A stretch of 64,000 nt of DNA from Dechloromonas denitrificans (GTDB taxonomy: Bacteria; Pseudomonadota; Gammaproteobacteria; Burkholderiales; Rhodocyclaceae): positions 4,481,001-4,545,000 of the forward strand of contig NZ_CP075185.1 of the NCBI RefSeq assembly GCF_020510685.1. The letters run 5' to 3'. The notes beneath the pieces are model-generated. The model was not told the DNA's origin. It made no database searches and saw only the letters and a program-made list of their open reading frames with translations. The position numbers and the translations under genes are program-made. Shown here piece after piece: positions 1 to 8,844 of the stretch. Position 1 is the stretch's first letter, and the number at the start of each line of letters is the position of its first letter.

Positions 1-806
1 AGTGCAATCCCTTCTTCTTCAACGTCGCCTGGCAGAACGACAACCTCCACGAAGCCGTCGGCAAGACCGTCCATGACAAGGGCTTCAAGAATGTCGTGAT
101 CGTCACCCCGAACTACCCGGGCGGCAAGGATGCGGTCGCCGGCTTCAAGCGCTACTACGCCCCGAAGGAAGCCCCCGCCGGGGGCAAGGGCAAAGTGGTC
201 GACGAGATCTACACCAAGCTCGGCCAGCTCGACTACGCCGCCGAACTGGCGCAGATCCGCGCCACCAAGCCGGACGCGCTGTTCTTCTTCCTGCCGGGCG
301 GCATGGGCATCAACTTCGTCAAGCAGTTCGTCGCCGCCGGCCTGTCGCGCGACACCCAACTGTTCGCCCCCGGCTTCTCGGCCGACGAGGACATCATCAA
401 GGCGGTCGGCGCCCCGATGATGGGCATGTTCAACTCGTCGCACTGGGCGCACGACATGGACAACGCCGAAAACAAGCGTTTCGTCGCCGACTTCCAGAAG
501 GAATTCGGTCGCCTGCCGTCGCTCTACGCCTCGCAAGGTTACGACGCCGCGCTGATGATGGATGCAGCGGTACGCGACGTGAAGGGCAAGGTCGACGACA
601 AGGCGGCGCTGCAAAAGGCCCTGGAAGCCAAGCGCTTCAAGTCGGTACGCGGCGATTTCAAGTTCAACACCAACCACTACCCGGTGCAGAACTACTACCT
701 GCGCGCCATCAGCAAGGATGCGACCGGCCGGGTGACCAACAAGACCATGGGAACCATCTTCACCAATCATGCTGACGCCTACGTGGCGCAGTGCAAGATG
801 AAGTGA
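1..806 (+). CDS. Periplasmic substrate-binding protein of a LIV-type ABC transporter (5' truncated)
   Basis: The reading frame is open from base 3 and has no start in the window, so the N-terminus and signal peptide are missing. About 267 residues remain. They read like the two-lobed type I periplasmic binding fold of the Leu/Ile/Val-binding family, for example the VVIVTPNYPGGKDAV strand-loop and the later LYASQGYDAALMMDAAV helix. The protein would deliver a ligand to the permeases encoded directly downstream. Its stop overlaps the likely GTG start of the next gene, so the genes are one operon. The family binds branched-chain amino acids, amides, urea or aromatic acids; the substrate cannot be told from sequence alone. 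Confidence 0.9.
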   Translation, partial: CNPFFFNVAWQNDNLHEAVGKTVHDKGFKNVVIVTPNYPGGKDAVAGFKRYYAPKEAPAGGKGKVVDEIYTKLGQLDYAAELAQIRATKPDALFFFLPGGMGINFVKQFVAAGLSRDTQLFAPGFSADEDIIKAVGAPMMGMFNSSHWAHDMDNAENKRFVADFQKEFGRLPSLYASQGYDAALMMDAAVRDVKGKVDDKAALQKALEAKRFKSVRGDFKFNTNHYPVQNYYLRAISKDATGRVTNKTMGTIFTNHADAYVAQCKMK

Positions 807-1717
807 CCCAGCTGGTTCTCGAGCAGGCCCTCAACGGCCTGCAATTCGGCCTGATGCTTTTCCTCCTCGCCGCCGGGCTGACGCTCGTCTTCGGCATCAT
901 GGACTGCATCAACCTGGCGCATGGCTCGCTCTACATGGTCGGGGCTTACTTCGTTGCGGCTGCCGCCCAGGCCGCCGATTCGTTCTGGATCGGCCTCGGC
1001 GCCGGCGTCGCCGGGGCAGCCGTGCTCGGCCTTTTGCTCGAACTGACGCTGTTCCGCCAGTTGTACAAGCGCGACCACCTGTCGCAGGTGCTTGCCACTT
1101 TCGCCCTGATCCTGATCGCCAACGAGGCGGTGCGCATGCTCTGGGGCGCCCAGCCGGTGATGCTCAACCCGCCGGACGCACTGGCCGGCCCGGTGGAAAT
1201 CGCCGGCTTCTTCTACCCGGCCTACCGGCTGGTCATCATTGCCTTCGGTCTGGCCGTCGCCGGCCTGCTTTACCTGCTGGTGGCGAAAAGCCGGGTCGGC
1301 ATGTGGGTCCGCGCCGGCGCTTCGAATCGGGAAATGACCGAAGCCCTCGGCATCAACGTCCGGAACCTGTTCACCGCCGTCTTCGTCTTTGGCGCCGCCC
1401 TCTGCGCGCTGGCCGGCGGCCTGCTCGGGCCACTGCTCGCGGTGCAGGTCGGCATGGGCGAAAGCGTGCTGATCCTCGCCTTCGTCGTCATCATCATCGG
1501 CGGCATCGGCTCGATCCGCGGCGCGCTGGTCGGCAGCCTGATCGTCGGCACCGTCGACACGCTCGGCCGGGCGCTCTTGCCGACCCTGCTGCGCGCCGCC
1601 TTGCCGGCCGATGCCGCAGCGACGCTCGGGCCGACCCTGGCCTCGATCCTGATCTACCTGCTGATGGCCGGCATCCTGTTCTTCAAGCCGCAAGGCTTGT
1701 TTCCGGCGCGCGCCTGA
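803..1717 (+). CDS. livH: LIV-type ABC transporter permease, LivH family
   Basis: Inner-membrane permease of about 304 residues with roughly eight hydrophobic segments. It carries family signatures such as GLTLVFGIMDCINLAHGSLY near the N-terminus and the EALGINVRNLF loop that contacts the ATPases. I prefer the GTG at 803, which overlaps the upstream TGA (GTGA). An in-frame GTG at 791 would add four residues. The stop overlaps the ATG of the next permease. It should pair with the LivM-type subunit to form the channel for the ligand bound by the upstream periplasmic protein. Confidence 0.9.
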   Translation: MTQLVLEQALNGLQFGLMLFLLAAGLTLVFGIMDCINLAHGSLYMVGAYFVAAAAQAADSFWIGLGAGVAGAAVLGLLLELTLFRQLYKRDHLSQVLATFALILIANEAVRMLWGAQPVMLNPPDALAGPVEIAGFFYPAYRLVIIAFGLAVAGLLYLLVAKSRVGMWVRAGASNREMTEALGINVRNLFTAVFVFGAALCALAGGLLGPLLAVQVGMGESVLILAFVVIIIGGIGSIRGALVGSLIVGTVDTLGRALLPTLLRAALPADAAATLGPTLASILIYLLMAGILFFKPQGLFPARA

Positions 1718-2664
1718 TGGCCTTCTACCGTCCCGCCACCTACCAGAAGCCGCTCGCCATCGCGCTGCTGATCGCCTTGTTCGCCCTGCCCACGGCACTC
1801 ACCGCCGGCGGCCAGGAGTTCTACATCGGCTTCGCCAGCCGGGTGCTGATCTTCGCGCTGGCGGCGACCAGCCTGAACCTGGTGCTCGGTTTCGGCGGCA
1901 TGTTCTCGCTCGGCCACGCCGCCTTTTTCGGAGCCGGCGCTTACGCCGCGGCGATCTGCATGAGCAACGGCATCACCGACGCCTTGCTCGCCTTGCCGCT
2001 GGCGATGGCCGCCGCCGGCCTGCTGGCGCTGAGCATCGGCGCCCTTAGCCTGCGCACACGCGGCGTCTACTTCATCATGATCACGCTGGCCTTCGCCCAG
2101 ATGGCCTATTACCTGTTCATCTCGGCACGCAGCTGGGGCGGCGACGACGGCTTGCCGCTGGCCGGCCGGATGACGCTCGGCGGGCTCAGCCTGGGCAGCG
2201 ACAGCGCCTTGTATTACGCCGCGCTGGCTTGCCTGGCGCTGGTCATCGCTTTTCTCGGGCGGCTGGCCGAGGCGCGCTTCGGCCGGGTGATCCAGGCCAT
2301 CCGGGAAAACGAGACGCGAATGGAAGCGCTCGGCTACCCGGTATTCCGCTATCGCCTGATCTGCTTTGCCCTCGGCGGGGCACTGGCCGGACTGGCCGGG
2401 GCGCTGCTCGCCAACCTGACCGGCCTGGCCAGCCCCAACCTGCTGCAGTGGATGCAATCCGGCACGCTGCTGGTCATGGTCATCATCGGCGGCGTCGGCT
2501 ACCTGTACGGCGGCGTGGTCGGCGCAGTGGTGCTGTTGAGTCTCGAGGAGGGACTGTCCGGCCTGACCGTGCACTGGCATATCGGCCTGGGCGTGCTGCT
2601 GCTCGGCATCGTGCTGTTTGCGCCGCGCGGCGTCGCTGCGCTGTTCGGAAAACGTCATGGCTGA
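1717..2664 (+). CDS. livM: LIV-type ABC transporter permease, LivM family
   Basis: Second inner-membrane permease, 315 residues. Hydrophobic segments run through most of the protein, with the LivM-type motif SLNLVLGFGGMFSLGHAAFF and the cytoplasmic coupling loop RVIQAIRENETRMEALGYP. The ATG at 1717 overlaps the livH stop by one base (TGATG). The open frame extends upstream inside livH, but that part lacks membrane character. The 3' end overlaps the next gene by 8 bases, so translation of the permease and ATPase is coupled. Confidence 0.9.
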   Translation: MAFYRPATYQKPLAIALLIALFALPTALTAGGQEFYIGFASRVLIFALAATSLNLVLGFGGMFSLGHAAFFGAGAYAAAICMSNGITDALLALPLAMAAAGLLALSIGALSLRTRGVYFIMITLAFAQMAYYLFISARSWGGDDGLPLAGRMTLGGLSLGSDSALYYAALACLALVIAFLGRLAEARFGRVIQAIRENETRMEALGYPVFRYRLICFALGGALAGLAGALLANLTGLASPNLLQWMQSGTLLVMVIIGGVGYLYGGVVGAVVLLSLEEGLSGLTVHWHIGLGVLLLGIVLFAPRGVAALFGKRHG

Positions 2665-3412
2665 GCCACTGCTCGACGTTCGCCGCTTGTCGCGCCGCTT
2701 TGCCGCGGTGGACGCGCTGCAGGCGGTCAATTTCAGCGTCGACGCCGGCGAGGTGCATGCGCTGATCGGCCCCAACGGCGCCGGCAAGACCACCTTCATT
2801 CACCATGTCTCCGGCGCCCTGCAGCCCGATTCGGGCAGCGTTCATTTCGCCGGCCGCGATGTCACGAAACTCGCCATGCACCAGCGCGTCGCCGCCGGCA
2901 TGGCCCGTTCCTACCAGATCAGCAACGTCTTCCTCGGACTCTCGGCGCTCGACAACGTGGCACTGGCCGTTCAGGGCAGGGCGGATGCCGGCAGCAGCTT
3001 CCGTTTCTGGAAGGCGGTCGGCGACGACCGCCGCCTGTTCGACGAGGCCCACGCCTTTCTCGCCCAGGTCGGCCTCGACGAACGCTGCGCCAGCCTGGCC
3101 GGCAACCTCGCTCATGGCGAGCAACGGGCCTTGGAGTTGGCGATGGCGCTGGCGACCCAGCCGAAGCTGCTGCTGCTCGACGAGCCGATGGCCGGCACCG
3201 GCCCGGAAGAATCGGCGCGCATGGTCGACCTGATCGAACAGCTCGCCCGCCACGTCACCATCCTGCTCGTCGAGCACGACATGGACGCGGTATTCCGGCT
3301 GGCCGATCGCATTTCTGTCCTGGTCAACGGCCGGCTGATCTGCACCGGCACGCCGGAAGCGGTACGCACCGACCCGGAAGTCCGCCGCGCCTATCTGGGA
3401 GATCATCTGTGA
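2657..3412 (+). CDS. livG: LIV-type ABC transporter ATPase, LivG family
   Basis: Cytoplasmic ATPase of 251 residues. Visible motifs are Walker A GPNGAGKTT, an atypical signature LAHGEQRALE in place of LSGGQ (common in LivG proteins), Walker B LLLLDEP and the H-loop LLVEHDMD. The ATG at 2657 starts MAEPLLDVRRLSR, the right N-terminus for the family, and lies inside the end of livM. The stop overlaps the GTG start of livF. It should form a heterodimer with LivF to energise the importer. Confidence 0.92.
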   Translation: MAEPLLDVRRLSRRFAAVDALQAVNFSVDAGEVHALIGPNGAGKTTFIHHVSGALQPDSGSVHFAGRDVTKLAMHQRVAAGMARSYQISNVFLGLSALDNVALAVQGRADAGSSFRFWKAVGDDRRLFDEAHAFLAQVGLDERCASLAGNLAHGEQRALELAMALATQPKLLLLDEPMAGTGPEESARMVDLIEQLARHVTILLVEHDMDAVFRLADRISVLVNGRLICTGTPEAVRTDPEVRRAYLGDHL

Positions 3413-4119
3413 GCGCCTTGCTCGAAGTCAGCGGACTGGAAGTCGCCTATGGCCCGAGCCAGGTGCTGTTCGGCCTCGACCTGACGCTGCCGGAAGGCGC
3501 CGCGGCGACCCTGCTCGGCCGCAACGGCATGGGCAAGACCACCACCTTGCGTGCCATCTGCGGCCTGCAGCCGATCACGGCGGGCCGCATCCGCTTTGCC
3601 GGCGAGTCGATAGTCGGCTGGCGCCCCGACCGGATCGGCCGCGCCGGCATCGCGCTGGTCCCGGAAGGCCGGCAGTGCTTTCCTAACCTGACGGTCGATG
3701 AACATCTGGTGGCCTTCTGCGCCAACCGCCGGGGCCTTGCCGAGCCATGGACGCCGGCCCGGGTCTATGAGCTGTTCCCGCGCCTGCGGGAGCGGGCGAA
3801 AAATCTCGGCAACCAGCTTTCCGGCGGCGAGCAGCAGATGCTGGCGATCGGCCGGGCGCTGGTCACCAACCCGCGCTTGATGATTCTCGACGAGGCCAGC
3901 GAAGGCCTCGCGCCACTGATCCGGGAAGAAATCTGGACCTGCCTGGCTCGCCTGCGGGCGACCGGGCAAAGCATATTGGTGATCGACAAATACGTCGAAA
4001 AGCTGATCGCCCTAGCCGACCAACACACCATCATCGAGCGTGGCCAGGTCGTCTGGCAGGGCGCCTCAGCCGAGCTCGATGCCGATCACGGCATCTGGCA
4101 TCGCTATCTCGGCATCTAG
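3409..4119 (+). CDS. livF: LIV-type ABC transporter ATPase, LivF family
   Basis: Second ATPase, 236 residues, starting with GTG in a GTGA overlap with livG. Motifs are Walker A LLGRNGMGKTTT, signature LSGGEQQML, Walker B LMILDEASEGLAP and a degenerate H-loop region (VIDKY, where an E/H pair is usual). It closes the transporter operon. Its stop overlaps the end of the convergent GGDEF-EAL gene by four bases, so there is no room for an intergenic terminator here. Confidence 0.92.
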   Translation: MSALLEVSGLEVAYGPSQVLFGLDLTLPEGAAATLLGRNGMGKTTTLRAICGLQPITAGRIRFAGESIVGWRPDRIGRAGIALVPEGRQCFPNLTVDEHLVAFCANRRGLAEPWTPARVYELFPRLRERAKNLGNQLSGGEQQMLAIGRALVTNPRLMILDEASEGLAPLIREEIWTCLARLRATGQSILVIDKYVEKLIALADQHTIIERGQVVWQGASAELDADHGIWHRYLGI

Positions 4120-6305
4120 TCGGCCGGTCCGGCCAGTTTGTCGAGCCGCTGCTCGAATTCGGCAAAAGGCATCGGCCGACCGAACAGGTAGCCCTGGAAG
4201 AAGCGGCAGCCATGCTCGACCAGGAAGCCATGCTGCCCGTCCTCCTCGACCCCCTCGGCCACGACGTTCAGGCGCAAGGCGTTGCCCATGGCGATGATGG
4301 CCCGGACAATCGCCGCGTCGTCGGGATCGCTGGTGATATCGCGGATGAAGGAACGATCGACCTTGAGTTGCTCGAAGGGAAAGCGTTTCAGATAGGCCAG
4401 CGAGGCGTAGCCGGTACCGAAGTCGTCGAGCGAAAAACGGACCCCGAGCTGGCGCAGCGCCTGCATCTTGACCACCACCTCCTCGACATTGTCGAGCAGC
4501 AGGCTTTCCGTCAGCTCCAGCTTGAGTAGCTGCGGCCTGGCCTGATGGCGGGCCAGCGCGGCGCTGACCTGGTCAACGAAATCGGCCTGGCGGAACTGGC
4601 GGGCACTGACATTGACCGCCATGAACAACTCGCGGGTTGGCTCGTCGGCCGCCCAGCGCCGCAACGCGGCGCAAGCCGTATCGAGCACCCACAGGCCGAT
4701 CGGCACGATCAGCCCGGTTTCCTCGGCCAGCGGGATGAAATCGTTCGGCGCGACCATCGCCTGCCCGGGCGGTTGCCAGCGGAGCAGGGCTTCGCCGCCA
4801 ATCAGCCGACGGGCCGAATCGACCTGCGGCTGGACATAGAGCAGGAACTCGCCGCGGGCCAGCGCATTGCGCAAGCCACCCTCCAGCCCGGCGCGCTGGT
4901 CGAGCGCCGTCTGCATCGCGTCGTCAAAAAAGCGGATGGCGTTGCGTCCGGCATCCTTGGCCTTGTACAAGGCGATGTCGGCCTGCTTCATCAGCACGTC
5001 CAGGCTCTTGTCCTGGGCGCGGAACAGGCTGATCCCGATGCTTGCCGAGCGGAAATATTCGGTATCGTCCTGCAGGATGTAGGGGCGGCACAGTTCGCTG
5101 CGTATTTTCTCGGCTACCGTTTCGGCCTGCACGCCTGCCGCTCCCGGATCGCTGCCGAGTTCCTCGAGCATCACGACGAACTCGTCACCGCCCTGGCGTG
5201 CCGCGGTGTCGCCTTCGCGAATGCAGGCTTTCAGGCGCTGGGCGACTTCGACCAACAGACGATCGCCGAACTCGTGGCCGAGCGTGTCGTTGAGCGTCTT
5301 GAAATGGTCCAGATCGATGATCAGCAAGGCACCATATTGACTGTTACGCTTGCCGGTCTGCCGCGCCTTGTCGAGACGATTGAGCAAGAGCCGCCGATTA
5401 GGCAACGCGGTCAGCGGGTCATAGAACGCCAGATGGTGGATTTCGGATTCCGCCACCTTGAGGTTGCTGATGTCGGAAAACGTGCTGACGTAATTGGTCA
5501 GCTTGCCCTGATCATCGTAAACGGCGCTGATCGTCAGCCATTCCGGGTAGACCTCGCCACCTTTGCGACGATTCCAGATTTCGCCCTGCCAGTGCCGCGT
5601 CTGCTCCAGCGAACGCCACATCTCCAGGTAAAAGCTCGCATCCTGACGACCGGATTTGAGCAGGCTGGGCAGTCGGCCAATCGCCTCTTCCGGCGCGTAG
5701 CCGGTCAGCTTGGTGAAGGCCGGGTTGACCCGCAGGATGCGGCGCCGGGCATCGGTCACCATGATCGCCGCCTGCGACTCGAAAGCTGTCGCGGCGATGC
5801 GTAATTCCTGCTCGAGGTGTCGGCGCTCGCTGATATCGGAGGCGATGCCGAGATAGCCTTGGACGCTGCCGCTCGAATCGCGTAACGCGGTGATCGCCAA
5901 ATTGACCGGAAATTGCGAGCCGTCCTTCCGGACATAGGTCCAATCGCTTTCGTCCGACTCGCTGTCTTCAAGTCGGGCAGTGAACACTTCGAATTCGCCG
6001 GCTATTGCACGATTCAGTTCGGACGACAGCATCTCGGCCCGGGCGACGACCTCTTCCGGTAGGTGGAACAGGGCCGGGCTGCTTTTGCCGACCACCTCAT
6101 CCCAACTGTAGCCAAGCATCTTCTGGGCGGCGCTGTTGAAATAGACGATGGTCCCGGCCACATCGGTCGCGATGATGGCATGCGCGGCGTTTTCAAGAAT
6201 GGCATGCTGCACGATACAAATTTCGGGCAGTCGAATATCCGGCGCAATGACGATATCCGCCGGGCAGCCTTGCGGCAAGAACAAGCGATCGTTGGTCATT
6301 GCCAA
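4116..6305 (-). CDS. PAS-PAS-GGDEF-EAL cyclic-di-GMP enzyme
   Basis: Predicted cytoplasmic c-di-GMP signalling protein of 729 residues with no membrane segment. Order: PAS (about residues 30-150), PAS with PAC (about 165-290), GGDEF (about 300-460) and EAL (about 475-720). The cyclase site is intact (RQGGDEF), and an RxxD product-inhibition site (REGD) stands five residues before it. The phosphodiesterase half has the EALLRW motif and DDFGTGYASL, so it also looks catalytic. Net activity cannot be predicted. The PAS domains probably sense a small ligand or redox state. The start could be either Met of MAM. It lies 219 bases downstream of a PilZ gene on the same strand. Confidence 0.93.
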   Translation of the reverse strand: MAMTNDRLFLPQGCPADIVIAPDIRLPEICIVQHAILENAAHAIIATDVAGTIVYFNSAAQKMLGYSWDEVVGKSSPALFHLPEEVVARAEMLSSELNRAIAGEFEVFTARLEDSESDESDWTYVRKDGSQFPVNLAITALRDSSGSVQGYLGIASDISERRHLEQELRIAATAFESQAAIMVTDARRRILRVNPAFTKLTGYAPEEAIGRLPSLLKSGRQDASFYLEMWRSLEQTRHWQGEIWNRRKGGEVYPEWLTISAVYDDQGKLTNYVSTFSDISNLKVAESEIHHLAFYDPLTALPNRRLLLNRLDKARQTGKRNSQYGALLIIDLDHFKTLNDTLGHEFGDRLLVEVAQRLKACIREGDTAARQGGDEFVVMLEELGSDPGAAGVQAETVAEKIRSELCRPYILQDDTEYFRSASIGISLFRAQDKSLDVLMKQADIALYKAKDAGRNAIRFFDDAMQTALDQRAGLEGGLRNALARGEFLLYVQPQVDSARRLIGGEALLRWQPPGQAMVAPNDFIPLAEETGLIVPIGLWVLDTACAALRRWAADEPTRELFMAVNVSARQFRQADFVDQVSAALARHQARPQLLKLELTESLLLDNVEEVVVKMQALRQLGVRFSLDDFGTGYASLAYLKRFPFEQLKVDRSFIRDITSDPDDAAIVRAIIAMGNALRLNVVAEGVEEDGQHGFLVEHGCRFFQGYLFGRPMPFAEFEQRLDKLAGPAD

Positions 6306-6524
6306 GCCCGGCCGGTCAGCCAGTTTGCCCGCTCAACGCGCACTACCATTGAAATCCGGTAAATATTCTGCATGAGTCAGCCCCCCTCCTGTATCGCCTG
6401 CTTCCCCCCTGGGCAATCGGCGACGCAGCGACTATGACATATCAGGAATACTCCTTGCAACCGAAAAGCCCGGCAGGCAAGGATCTCCGGCCTTAGGACG
6501 CAATTGCGACCGGCCGGCGTCCGG

Positions 6525-6887
6525 TCAGAGTCTGGTAAGCAGCGAGAGCTCGCGTTCGAGCAAGGCTTCGTCACCCAGATTGAGGGCAACCAGCCGACGC
6601 AGGTGGGTCACGCTGTCGAGATCGATTTCCCGGCAGGCCAGTCCGTAAAGATCGCCCTGGTGATGAACGATGGTCACTTCCATGCTGATGCTGGCGCCGG
6701 TTTCGTCGAGCCCGATCTTCAGGGTGCCTTTGCTGCCGAGGGTGGCGAAGAATCCGCCGGCCGGCCGAATCAAGGCTCCTTTCAACGACAGGTCGACCAG
6801 TTCCACCGGGCTCTCGCTGCCGGCAAGAAAGAGATGCGCATCACTATGGAAATGAACACGTGAAAACTGGCGGCGGTTCTGGGTCAT
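6525..6887 (-). CDS. PilZ domain protein, predicted c-di-GMP receptor
   Basis: Small cytoplasmic protein of 120 residues that is essentially a single PilZ domain. The c-di-GMP contacts are visible: an RRxxxR-type motif (RRQFSR) near the N-terminus and DLSLKGA, a DxSxxG-type motif, about 27 residues later. The gene begins 14 bases after the queE stop on the same strand and may be the last cistron of the tol-pal run. The adjacent GGDEF-EAL gene suggests a shared c-di-GMP circuit, but the output partner is unknown. Confidence 0.88.
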   Translation of the reverse strand: MTQNRRQFSRVHFHSDAHLFLAGSESPVELVDLSLKGALIRPAGGFFATLGSKGTLKIGLDETGASISMEVTIVHHQGDLYGLACREIDLDSVTHLRRLVALNLGDEALLERELSLLTRL

Positions 6888-6901
6888 TTTTGTCTCCGTC
6901 C

Positions 6902-7540
6902 TTATTTGCCTTTGATGTTACCCCAAAGCAGTTTGTGCAACTGCATCTGAAAGCGCACATTCAGGCCGTCTTCAAGAATCCACTCGGCCAGCGCTCGCGC
7001 CTCGACGAGTCCTTGCGCCGGCGACAGCAGCACCGGGCACAATTGGTCGAGGCGGTGCTCGCGCAGAACCTGACGCGCCCATTCGTAATCGGCCCGCGAG
7101 GCAATGACGATTTTGATCTCGTCGCGCGGCTGCAAGACGGCGAGATTTTCCCAACGATTCTTCGCCGACTCGCCGGAATCCGGCGCCTTGAGATCCATGA
7201 TGCGCGAAACGCGCGGATCGACCGGCGCAATGTCGAGCGCCCCCGAGGTTTCCAGCGAAACATCGTAACCGGCATCGGACAAGGCGCTGAGCAGCGGCAG
7301 GCAGTCCTTCTGGGAAAGCGGTTCGCCGCCGGTCACGCAAACCTGGCGAACCGGATATTTGGCGACTTCGGCGAGCACCGATTCGATGCTCGCCGGCTCG
7401 CCGCCGGTGAAACTGTACGTCGTATCGCACCACACGCAGCGGAGCGGACAACCGGTCAGGCGGACGAAAACGGTCGGCAGGCCGACCCGCGTAGCCTCCC
7501 CTTGCAGGGAGTAGAAAATTTCGGTGATGCGCAGCGGCAC
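6902..7540 (-). CDS. queE: 7-carboxy-7-deazaguanine synthase QueE
   Basis: Radical SAM enzyme of 212 residues that converts 6-carboxy-tetrahydropterin to 7-carboxy-7-deazaguanine in the queuosine (preQ0) pathway. The N-terminus YSLQGEATRVGLPTVFVRLTG and the 4Fe-4S motif CPLRCVWC are clear, as are CVTGGEPL (SAM binding) and the D/S-rich C-terminal half. It directly abuts the cpoB stop at 7541, so it belongs to the tol-pal operon, a linkage known in many proteobacteria. Confidence 0.95.
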   Translation of the reverse strand: MPLRITEIFYSLQGEATRVGLPTVFVRLTGCPLRCVWCDTTYSFTGGEPASIESVLAEVAKYPVRQVCVTGGEPLSQKDCLPLLSALSDAGYDVSLETSGALDIAPVDPRVSRIMDLKAPDSGESAKNRWENLAVLQPRDEIKIVIASRADYEWARQVLREHRLDQLCPVLLSPAQGLVEARALAEWILEDGLNVRFQMQLHKLLWGNIKGK

Positions 7541-8281
7541 TTACTTCTTCTTCAGGCGTTGCTGCGCCGATTCAGCGGCTGGGGTGTTGGGATACTTGGC
7601 GATCACGGTTTCCAGCGAACGCTTGGTGCCAGTCGGGTTGCCGAGTTCCTGCTGGCAGGTGGCGATGGCCAGCCAGGCATCCGGCGCCTTGGCGCTGTCG
7701 GCGTACTTGGTGGTGACCACGCTCTGCGCCTCGATCGCCTTGGTGCAGTTGCGCTGGGCGTACCAGGCGTTACCCAGCCAGTATTGGGCGTTGGGGGCCA
7801 GCGAACTGTCCGGATATTTCTGGACAAAGGTCGCGAAGGCGGCACCGGCCTCCTTGTATTTTGCAGCCTTGAATTGATTCAGCGCCGCCTCGTATTCCTG
7901 GCCTTCGCGGGCCGGGTCGCCGGTCGGCTTGGTATTCGCCGCGCCGGCCGGATCGGCCCCGGCGTTGCCGCCGGTCTGCGGTTCCAGCTTGCGTAGCCGG
8001 GTGTCGAGATCAAGGTAAAAATCCTGCTGGCGCTTCTTGGCTGTTTCCAGCTCGTAATTGAGCGTCTCGACCTGGCCGCGCAGGCGGGCAATTTCCTCCG
8101 CCTGGCGCTGGATCTGTCCGGACAGTTCGAGCTGGCCACGGGCCTGCTGGTCGAATCGCGCCTCCGTCTTGATGCTCAGATCGGTGACCTGACGACGTGC
8201 TTCGGTGTCGTCAAAAACGCCGGCCTGGGCCGATACGGAACCCAGCGCGGCAAGCAAAAGGGCGATTCGAACCGGCTGCAT
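7541..8281 (-). CDS. cpoB: Cell division coordinator CpoB (TolA-binding, formerly YbgF)
   Basis: Periplasmic protein of 246 residues with a signal peptide (cleavage near AQAGVFDD). The N-terminal half is a coiled coil (QRQAEEIARLRGQVETLNYELETA region) that trimerises in the family. The C-terminal half has TPR repeats (YEAALNQFKAAKYKEAGAAF, YWLGNAWYAQRN). CpoB binds TolA and links outer-membrane constriction to peptidoglycan synthesis. It lies two bases after the pal stop and directly before queE. Confidence 0.93.
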   Translation of the reverse strand: MQPVRIALLLAALGSVSAQAGVFDDTEARRQVTDLSIKTEARFDQQARGQLELSGQIQRQAEEIARLRGQVETLNYELETAKKRQQDFYLDLDTRLRKLEPQTGGNAGADPAGAANTKPTGDPAREGQEYEAALNQFKAAKYKEAGAAFATFVQKYPDSSLAPNAQYWLGNAWYAQRNCTKAIEAQSVVTTKYADSAKAPDAWLAIATCQQELGNPTGTKRSLETVIAKYPNTPAAESAQQRLKKK

Positions 8282-8283
8282 CG

Positions 8284-8826
8284 TTAGAACTCGCCGCGGC
8301 CGTCGGCAGCCTTGTACAGGATGTCGGCACGACGGTTTTCAGCCCAGGCGCTTTCGTCGCTGCCCGGATTCTTCGGCTTTTCCTCGCCGAGGCTGACCGA
8401 CTCGACCTGGTCTTCACGGGCGCCGAGCAGGACCAGCGAACGCTTCACCGCATCGGCGCGCTTCTGGCCGAGCGACAGGTTGTATTCGCGGCTGCCGCGC
8501 TCGTCGGTATTGCCCTGGAGCAGCACCTTGAAGCCCTTGTTGGTGACCAGGTACTTGGCGTGGGCCGCGACCAGATCCTTGTATTCGTCCTTGACGTCGT
8601 ACTTGTCGAGATCGAAGTAGATGCTGCGCTGGGAGAGCTTGCTCTTCGGATCGGTCAATTCACGCGGCAGGCCGCTGGCATCGAGGCCATCGGCGACAAC
8701 CGAGGCGACACCGGTACCGGAACCACTGCGCGATTCAACCGGGGCACCGCCTTCGTCAGGAATCGGGGTCGAGCTGCAACCGAGGATAAAGGCAGAGATC
8801 AGAGCGGGGATAAGTAGTTTTTTCAT
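8284..8826 (-). CDS. pal: Peptidoglycan-associated lipoprotein Pal
   Basis: Outer-membrane lipoprotein of 180 residues. The N-terminus MKKLLIPALISAFILGCSS carries a lipobox ending at Cys17. The C-terminal OmpA-like domain starts near residue 70 (IYFDLDKYDV) and contains the peptidoglycan-binding stretch GNTDERGSREYNLSLGQKRADAV. Pal anchors the outer membrane to peptidoglycan and cycles with TolB. It lies 18 bases after tolB. Confidence 0.96.
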   Translation of the reverse strand: MKKLLIPALISAFILGCSSTPIPDEGGAPVESRSGSGTGVASVVADGLDASGLPRELTDPKSKLSQRSIYFDLDKYDVKDEYKDLVAAHAKYLVTNKGFKVLLQGNTDERGSREYNLSLGQKRADAVKRSLVLLGAREDQVESVSLGEEKPKNPGSDESAWAENRRADILYKAADGRGEF

Positions 8827-8844
8827 GGTGTTCTCGTATGAGGA

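Noticed and set aside
779..1798. Long minus-strand open frame opposite livH
   Set aside because: It is low-complexity Arg/Gln/Asp/Ala-rich and exactly antisense to a clear permease. It is a shadow of GC-rich codon bias, as are many similar long frames opposite the GGDEF-EAL, ruvB, ptsI and atpA genes.
4545..5804. 419-codon plus-strand frame opposite the GGDEF-EAL gene
   Set aside because: The opposite strand has intact GGDEF, EAL and PAS motifs. This frame has no domain and no ribosome-binding site.
6306..6524. Possible small ORF (ATG 6434, 20 codons) or RNA in the gap between the PilZ and GGDEF-EAL genes
   Set aside because: There is no ribosome-binding site or recognisable structure beyond a weak GACCGG/CCGGTC hairpin at the PilZ stop, which is not enough for a feature.
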